From Neonectria sp. B-13 (lineage: Eukaryota; Ascomycota; Sordariomycetes; Hypocreales; Nectriaceae): a stretch of DNA of 64,000 nt. Below, in pieces: positions 57,653 through 64,000 of the stretch. The stretch lies in contig NOKP01000040.1 of assembly GCA_002682825.1 (NCBI GenBank), positions 216,565 to 280,564 on the forward strand. The letters run 5' to 3'. The translations under genes and the position numbers were made by a program. Every line of letters starts with the position of its first letter. Position 1 is the first letter of the stretch. Below the pieces are notes generated by a model that saw only the letters and a list, made by a program, of their open reading frames with translations, was not told the DNA's origin and made no database searches.

Positions 57653-58671
57653 ATTTAGATATAATAGTTCTTAGTAATATATACTTAGAGAAGGGGCTAA
57701 AGGTTAAATAGTATAAAAGAAAATAGAAAAAACAATAGTATAATAGGCTTAATACTTAAACTTAAAGTAATAATAACTTAAGAAGATAAAAGTTTCTATT
57801 ATAAAGTTAAAGTATAAGTTTTACTATTCTAATTAGCTAGAAAAGCTAGATCTTAGAAAAGCTAGACCTTAGAAAAGCTAAATCTTAGAAAAGGCTAAAA
57901 CCCCTTAGGATAAAAGCCTAGCTTTTATACTTTCTAGATTACCTCTTTATATTCTATTTAACCTTCTATATAATATAATAATTATACTATTAATTGTATA
58001 AGATAACTATTATTTAAATTATACTATAGTTTAATAAGCTCTTATTAAGCTATATATATAAACTCTTATATAATCTATATAGTAAATTAGAAGAATATTT
58101 AAGCTTTATTTTTATACTATAAATTATAGCTTAAAAGTCTAGTCTAAGGTATATAAAATAACTTATAATTAATTACTTTAAATCTAAAGAGTTAATCTAA
58201 TTAATAGTCTTTAACTATAATATTCTACTATAAAAAGAAATATAGCTTAATATAATAATAGCCTAATAAATTATAATAGAATAGCTCTTTCTAAAGAAAC
58301 TAATTCTAAAGCTAGAAAGGAATAGTAATATTACTATTATAAAGAAAGAGTTTCTTAAGAAGCTATATAATCTTATTTATGCCTTATAGATTATAAAGTT
58401 AATAGGTAATATTATTCTAATTAACTTATAGCTAAAGGAGTAATACATTAGAAACTAAGAGAATCCTATAGTTATCTTTAACATTAGTTATAAAGTATAA
58501 AAGGATTTAGTAAAAAGAGTCCTAGGAAGCTAAAGAGGGTAAAAGTTAATAATTAGGTTTAAAATCCAAAGATCTATTCCTTTATTAAGCTTAAGTAAAG
58601 AAAATATATAATTTAGTACAATTATAAATAGGTAGAAATAATAGTTTAAATAGTAGTTTTAATAGTAATTA
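57653..58671 (-). mobile_element. Dispersed ~1-kb repeat, copy C
   Basis: Inverted, full length. The AGAAAAGCTAGATCTT-type array lies at ~57838-57895, and the end GTAGTTTTAATAGT at ~58660. Strongly mutated throughout. Confidence 0.65.
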
Positions 58672-58786
58672 AATAGTTATATATTTTCTTTACTTAAGCT
58701 TAAGTATTAAGCTTATTATATTATTGTTTTTTCTATTTTCTTTTATACTATTTAATCTTTAGTCTCTTCTTTAAGTATTAAGATAT

Positions 58787-59290
58787 AATAGTTCTTAATA
58801 GTATATACCTAGAGAAGGGGCTAAAGGTTAAATAGTATAAAGGAAAATAGAAAAAATAATAGTATAATAAACTTAATACTTAAGCCTAAAGTAATAATAA
58901 CTTAAAAAGATAAAGTTTTCTATTATAAAGTTAAAGTATAAGTTTTACTATTCGAATTAGCTAGAAAAGCTAAATCTTAGAAAAGCTAAACCTTAGAAAA
59001 GCTAAATCTTAAAAAAGACTAAAACCCTTTAAAATAAAAGCTTAATCTATAAGGCTTTATACTTTTTAGATTACTCTTTTACATTCTATTTAACCTTCTA
59101 TATAATATAATAATTATATTATTAATTATATAATATAACTATTTCTATTTAAATTATATTATAGCTTAATAAGCCTTTATTAAGCTATATATATAGGCTT
59201 TTATATAATCTATATAATAAATTAAAAAAGTATTTAAGTCTTATTTCTATACTATAAATTATAGCTAAAAAGTCTAGTCTAAAGTATATA
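58787..59290 (-). mobile_element. Dispersed ~1-kb repeat, half copy D
   Basis: Inverted, contains the end motif and the 16-bp array (~58970-59025), but breaks off at 59290 where a plus-oriented copy starts. Arrangement suggests insertion or recombination between copies. Confidence 0.6.
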
Positions 59291-60585
59291 AAATAGTTTA
59301 TTACTATTAAAACTACTATTTGAACTACTATTTCTACTTATCTATAATTGTACTAAACAGTTATATGTTTCCTTTGCTTAAGCTTAATAGAGGGATAGAT
59401 CTTTAGATTTTAAACCTAATTATTGACTTTTGCCCCTTCTAGCTTCCTAAAACTCCCTCTGCTAAATCCCTTTATACAGCTTTATAGCTAATATTAGAAA
59501 TAACCAGTCTATATAAGCTAAAGGCAAACTAGCTTTTATATACTAACTAAAGCTAATAGTAGGATTCTCTTACTTTTTAATATATTACTCCTTTGATTAT
59601 AGATTAGTTATTATAGTATTACTTATTAGCTATATAACCTATAAGATATAGTTATTATACTTTAGACTATTAATAAACCTCTTTTCTATATTAGTAGTAT
59701 TATTATTCCTTTCTAGCTTTAAAGCTAGCTTTTCTAGAAAGACCTATTCTATTGCAATCTACTAGGGTATTACTCTATTAGGCTAGATTTTATCTTATAG
59801 TAAAATATAATAACTAAAGACTATTAACTGAACTAATTCCTTAGCCTTAGAGTATTAATCAGTTTTAACCTCTTTTATATCTTATAGATTAGACTTTTAA
59901 ACTATAATTTATAGCTTAAAAATAAGGCTTAGATCTACTTAAAATAGGCTATATGTAATAAGAGTACCTCTAGGATACATAGTCAGATAAGGTTGATAGA
60001 TTGGAAGCAAAGGTAGTATTCTCATTGATATATAAGCTGAAGCTTACCCCTCAATTCTAAAGAGAGGCAGGCGTTTGGGTACAGAGACATAGCCGCAATG
60101 CATAGGCCACATGACCGAAGTACTAAAGGCTGGCACTATAACACTATATAAGTTATATAAGAGCTTATAGGTATAGCTTAGTAAGGGCTTATTAAGCTAT
60201 AGTATAATTCAGAAGGAAGTAGTTATCTTATATGATTGATTATATAGTCTTTATATTATATAGAAGGCTGGATAGAATGCAAAGGAGTAACCTAGAAAGC
60301 ATAGAGGCTGGGCTTTTATCCTAAGGGGTTTTAGCCTTTTCTAAGATCTAGCTTTTCCAAGGTCTAGCTTTTCTAAGATCCAGCTTTTCTAAGATCTAGC
60401 TTTTCTAAGATCTAGCTTTCTAGCTGATTAAAGCAGTAAAACTTATATCTTAACTTTACAGTAGAAACTTTTATTTCCTTAAGTTATTATTACCTTAGGC
60501 TTAAGTATTAAGCCTATTATACTATTGTTTTTTCTATTTTCTTTTATATTATTTAATCTTTAGCTCCTTCTTTAGGTATTTAGAT
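59291..60585 (+). mobile_element. Dispersed ~1-kb repeat, copy E, split by a solo LTR
   Basis: Plus copy starting ACTATTAAAACTACTATTTG, with the CTTTTCTAAGATCTAG array at ~60340-60420. Interrupted at 59954-60143 by a foreign 190-bp sequence and its 5-bp target duplication. Confidence 0.65.
59954..60143. mobile_element. Young solo LTR with CTATA target duplication
   Basis: Begins TGTAATAAGAGTACC and ends GGCACTATAACA (TG..CA ends, TGT/ACA inverted). It is flanked by CTATA at 59949-59953 and again at 60144-60148. Composition is normal and CpA is retained, unlike the surrounding repeat. It is unrelated to the 387-bp chromovirus LTRs, so it represents another LTR family. Confidence 0.65.
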
Positions 60586-61632
60586 ATAATAGTCCTTAGT
60601 AGCACACACCTAGAGAAGGGGCTAAAGGTTAAACAGTATAAAAGAAAACAGAAAAAACAACAGTATAATAGGCTTAATACCTAAGCCTAAGGTAACAATA
60701 ACTCAAGGAGATAAAAGTTTCTACTGTAAAGTTAAGGTGTAAGTTTTACTGCCCTAATCAGCTAGAAAAGCTAGATCTTAGAAAAGCTAGATCTTGGAAA
60801 AGCTAGACCTTGGAAAAGCTAGATCTTGGAAAAGGCTAAAACCCCTTAGGATAAAAGCCCAGCCTCTGCGCTTTCCAGGTTACCTCTTCGCATTCCATCC
60901 GACCTTCCAAACAACACAACAACCATACTACCAATCACACAAGATAACTGCCTTCTGAATTACACTACAGCCCAGCAAGCCCTCGCCAAGCTACACCCAC
61001 GAGCTCTTATACGACCTATATGGCCTATTTCAAGAGGATCCAAGCCTTATTTCTAAGCTACAAATTACAGTTCAAAAGTCTAACCTACAAGATATAAAAG
61101 AGGTCAAAACCGATCAATGCCCTAAGGCTAAGGAATTAGTCCAGTTAATAGTCTTTGGTTATTACATCCTACTATAAGATAGAATCCAGCCTAATAGAGC
61201 AACAGCCCAGTGGATTGCAATAGAACAGGTCTTTCTAGAGGGGCTAGCTTTAAAGCTAGAAAGGAATAGCAATACTACCAATGTAAAGAAGAGGTTCATC
61301 GATAGTCTGAAGCATAATGACTGTGTCTCATAGGTCATGCAGCTGATGAGCAACACTGTAACAACCAACCTACAACCGAAGGAGTGACGCATTAGAAAGC
61401 GAGAGAATCCTACTGATCGGCCACAAAGCGTGGAGGGATTTGGCGGAGGGAGTTGGAAGCCTGATGGTCGTTCCTAGCGTCAGCGGACTGACAGTGGTAG
61501 AGGGGGTAAAAGTCAATAATTAGGTTCAAAATCCAAAGATCTATCCCCCTGTTAAGCTCAAGCAAAGGAAACATGTGATTCAGCGCAATCGCGGATAAGC
61601 AGAAACAGTAGTCCAAACAGTAGTTTCAATAG
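60586..61632 (-). mobile_element. Dispersed ~1-kb repeat, copy F, least mutated
   Basis: Inverted copy abutting copy E. From ~60850 to 61630 it keeps CpA-rich words (AACAACACAACAACCATACT, CAGCCCAGCAAGCCCTCGCC) that are TpA-rich in all other copies. It is therefore the best approximation to the ancestral sequence. A short helical frame (ATAQWIAIEQVFLEGLALKL, reading ~61200) can be seen, but no complete ORF. It contains an extra segment near 61290-61440 absent from other copies. Confidence 0.65.
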
Positions 61633-62232
61633 TGCTTCTTTAGGTATATACTACTAAGAACTATTATATCTAAATAAAATAGCTTATAATTAACTTTTTT
61701 AAACCTAAGAAATTAGTCTAATTAAAAGTCTTTAGTTATAATATTCTATTATAAGATAGAATTTAACTTAATATAATAATAGCTTAATAGATTATAATAG
61801 AATAGCTCTTTCTAAAGAAGCTAGCTTTAAAGCTAAAAAGGAATAATAATATTACTACTATAATAATAGAGTTCCTTAAGAAGCTATATAACCCTATATA
61901 TACCTTATGTATTATATAGTTAATAGATAATATTATTCTAATTAACTTATAGCTAAAGGAATAATATATTAGAAACTAAGAGAATCCTATAGTTATCTTT
62001 AATATTAGCTATAAAGCTATATAGAGGGATTTGGCAGAGGGAGTTCTAGGAAGCCTAATAGTTATTCCTAGTATTAGTAGACTAATAATAGCTATTATAG
62101 AAAGGGTAAAAGTTAATAATTAGATTTAAAATCTAAAGATCTATCTTCCTATTAAGCTTAAGTAAAGGAAATATATAATTTAATATAATTATAGATAAGT
62201 AGAAGTAGTAGTCTAAATAGTAGTTTTAATAA
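61633..62232 (-). mobile_element. Dispersed ~1-kb repeat, partial copy G
   Basis: A short plus-oriented end motif (CTTCTTTAGGTATATACTAC) is followed by the inverted first half of the repeat, ending GTAGTTTTAATAATAATAAA. Mutated. Confidence 0.55.
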
Positions 62233-62668
62233 TAATAAATAATATTATACTATATATTATTTATTATATTATTTTAATCTATTAGATAATATTAATTAAG
62301 CTTAAAATTACTATAAATAAATAATATTATTAATTTACCTTAGCTATAAAAAGATCTTATTAAAATTCTATAAATTAACCATTTAGATATAGAATTTAAC
62401 AAGAATAGCTTTATATTCCTAATACTAAGCCTTAAGCTTTTTAATATTAAGCTTTATTCTAGCTTATAAGATTTCCTTATTTTTAAGTACTTTATATTAT
62501 AACTTTAAGTATTAAGCTTTAAAGCATTATATTTAAGACCTTAATATAAAGATAATTAGACTTTAAATATAATATCTTTATAGAAAGTTAATATAGTTAT
62601 AAATATAAGTCTTAATAACTATAAATATACTTTCTTTAATAAATTAAATATATAATAGTTAAGCTACT
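62233..62668. repeat. RIP-mutated spacer
   Basis: AT-rich, no gene. The first ~100 bases match sequence at 9895-9960 (TTAATCTATTAGATAATATT..AAAATTACTATAAATAA), showing another shared repeat piece. Confidence 0.5.
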
Positions 62669-63580
62669 ATTAAAACTACTATTTAAACTACTGTTTCTAC
62701 TTATCTATAATTATACTAAATTATATATTTCCTTTGCTTAAGCTTAATAGGGGGATAGATCTTTGGATTTTGAACCTAATTATTAACTTTTGCCCCCTTT
62801 ACTACTATCAGTCTACTAATACTAGGAATAACTATTAGGCTTCTAACTCTCTCTGCTAAATCCCTCTATACAGCTTTATAGCTAATATTAGAGATAACTA
62901 TAATAGGATTCCCTTAGTTTCTAATGTATTACTCCTTTAGCTATAGATTGATTAGAATAATATTACCTATTAACTATATAATCCATAAGGCATAGATAGG
63001 ATTATATAGCTTCTTAAGGAACTTTCTTTCTATAGTAGTAATATTATTATTCCTTTCTAGCTTTAGAGCTAGCCTCTTTAGAAAGAGCTATTCTATTATA
63101 ATCTATTAGGCTATTACTATATTAAGCTATATTTCCTTTTATAGTAGGATATTATAGTTAAAGACTACTAATTAAACTAACTTTTTAGGTCTAAAGTAGT
63201 TAATTATAAGCTATTTTATATACTTTAGGCTAGACTTTTAAGCTATAATTTATAGTATAGAAATAAGGCTTAGATATTCTTCTAATTTACTACATAGGTT
63301 ATATAAGAGCCTATATATATAGCTTAATAAAGGCTTATTAGACTATAGTACAATTCAGATAGTTATTTTATATAATTAGTAGTATAATTATTATATTATA
63401 TAGAAGGTTAAATAGAATATAAAAAGGTAACCTAGAAAGTATAAAAGCTGAGCTTTTATCTTAAGGGGTTTTAGCCTTTTCTAAGATCTAGCTTTTTTAA
63501 GATTTAGCTTTTCTAAGATCTAGCTTTTCTAAGATCTAGCTTTTCTAGCTAATTAGAATAGTAAAACTTATACTTTAACT
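62669..63580 (+). mobile_element. Dispersed ~1-kb repeat, copy H, 3'-truncated
   Basis: Plus copy with start motif, GCTTAAGCTTAATAGGGGGA and array at ~63475-63550. It ends abruptly at ~63580 before the usual end motif. Confidence 0.6.
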
Positions 63581-64000
63581 TTACTTTAAACAAGGTCAAT
63601 TGTTAGATAATGTATACTCCTAATACAAGGGGGTTCTAAACTATTACTAACTATTATCCAAAGGCCTTTCAAACCTAATCCTATCCTAATCCAGCTTAGT
63701 TTGCCTCTCTAACATCTCCTAGGGGGTAATTAAACACCAAGGAAACCCCTTTTTTACAAGAAGAGAAAACCCTATGCCCCTAATTGGTCCTATTGCTAGG
63801 CCTAGATAGGTAACTTAAACTTATTAGCGAATTAACAATAAGTAAACAATTCTAGTGTAATAGTACACCACTGCTAGGCTGATTGGTTTTCTATAGCTAT
63901 GTGATATAGTGTTATATGACTGCTTGGACTGGTCCCTATTGACCCAAGGGGGGGGGGTTCCTTCCTACTAGTAGGAAGGTTGATTCTGGCTGGGTTCGAA
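63581..64000. other. Unmutated right edge of the window, no gene
   Basis: Composition returns to normal. TGTTAGATAATGTATACTCC at ~63600 resembles a copia-type LTR start, but the second end is outside the window. A 20-bp perfect palindrome sits at 63960-63979, after a run of nine or ten G. Confidence 0.4.
63960..63979. repeat. Perfect 20-bp palindrome
   Basis: CCTTCCTACTAGTAGGAAGG, self-complementary over its whole length and centred on ACTAGT. It directly follows a poly-G run. It could be a cruciform-forming or recognition site; no role is known. Confidence 0.7.

Noticed and set aside
63985..64000. GGGTTCGAA at the window edge resembling a tRNA T-loop / B box
   Set aside because: No A-box or cloverleaf could be built from the preceding 80 bases; the rest is outside the window.

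Overview
The window looks like a filamentous ascomycete (Pezizomycotina) chromosome or scaffold, possibly Eurotiales; the order is an inference. Supporting signs are short GT-AG introns of 45-92 bases with CTGAC/CTAAT-like branch points, two fungal Zn2Cys6 regulators, a DHA1-type MFS transporter, a fungal NLR-like (Helo-like/NB-ARC/TPR) gene and a GH62 remnant. Large blocks are extremely TpA-rich. Within them old reading frames are interrupted almost only by TAG, TAA and a few TGA, at codons that fit CAG, CAA, TGG or CGA. This is the signature of repeat-induced point mutation (RIP, mainly CpA to TpA). The sequence is therefore a mosaic of ordinary gene islands and RIP-mutated repeats.

Layout. 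1-6.2 kb: island with a complete five-exon Zn2Cys6 regulator (+), a GH62 arabinofuranosidase remnant (-), and a large decayed gene of unknown family (-). 6.2-10 kb: RIP-mutated dispersed repeats and a solo LTR. 10-11.9 kb: moderate-GC spacer. 11.9-13.7 kb: a ~600-codon frame silenced by nonsense changes without frameshifts. 13.9-17.5 kb: a broken NLR-like gene (-). 18.5-18.9 kb: a small broken MADS-like gene (+). 19.4-25.9 kb: RIP-mutated repeats, again with a frame-coherent dead ORF. 25.9-34.4 kb: a structurally complete but dead Ty3/Gypsy chromovirus with 387-bp LTRs and a 5-bp target duplication. 34.8-35.5 kb: dead coiled-coil ORF with a 45-bp coding minisatellite. 36.3-36.7 kb: a small bHLH gene (-) with a tandemly duplicated 3' end. 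37.9-43 kb: RIP-mutated repeats. 43.2-44.3 kb: C2H2 zinc-finger gene with one CAA-to-TAA type stop. 44,574-44,673: assembly gap. 44.9-48.9 kb: RIP-mutated sequence. 50.2-54.9 kb: the best preserved gene pair, an MFS transporter (-) and a Zn2Cys6 regulator (+), divergent across a 0.7-kb promoter that holds a perfect 13-bp inverted repeat with a CCG-N8-CGG core. 55.2-63.6 kb: nested copies of the ~1-kb dispersed repeat, one split by a younger, unmutated solo LTR.

Functionally, the coherent unit is the regulator/transporter pair at 50.2-54.9 kb, in which the regulator probably controls the exporter and perhaps itself. The upstream Zn2Cys6 gene and the bHLH gene also look intact. Most other genes are in different stages of decay, and the kind of damage (mostly C-to-T and G-to-A) suggests RIP spreading from or acting on repeats. 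All gene models were read by eye; homology statements rest on recognised family motifs, not on searches.
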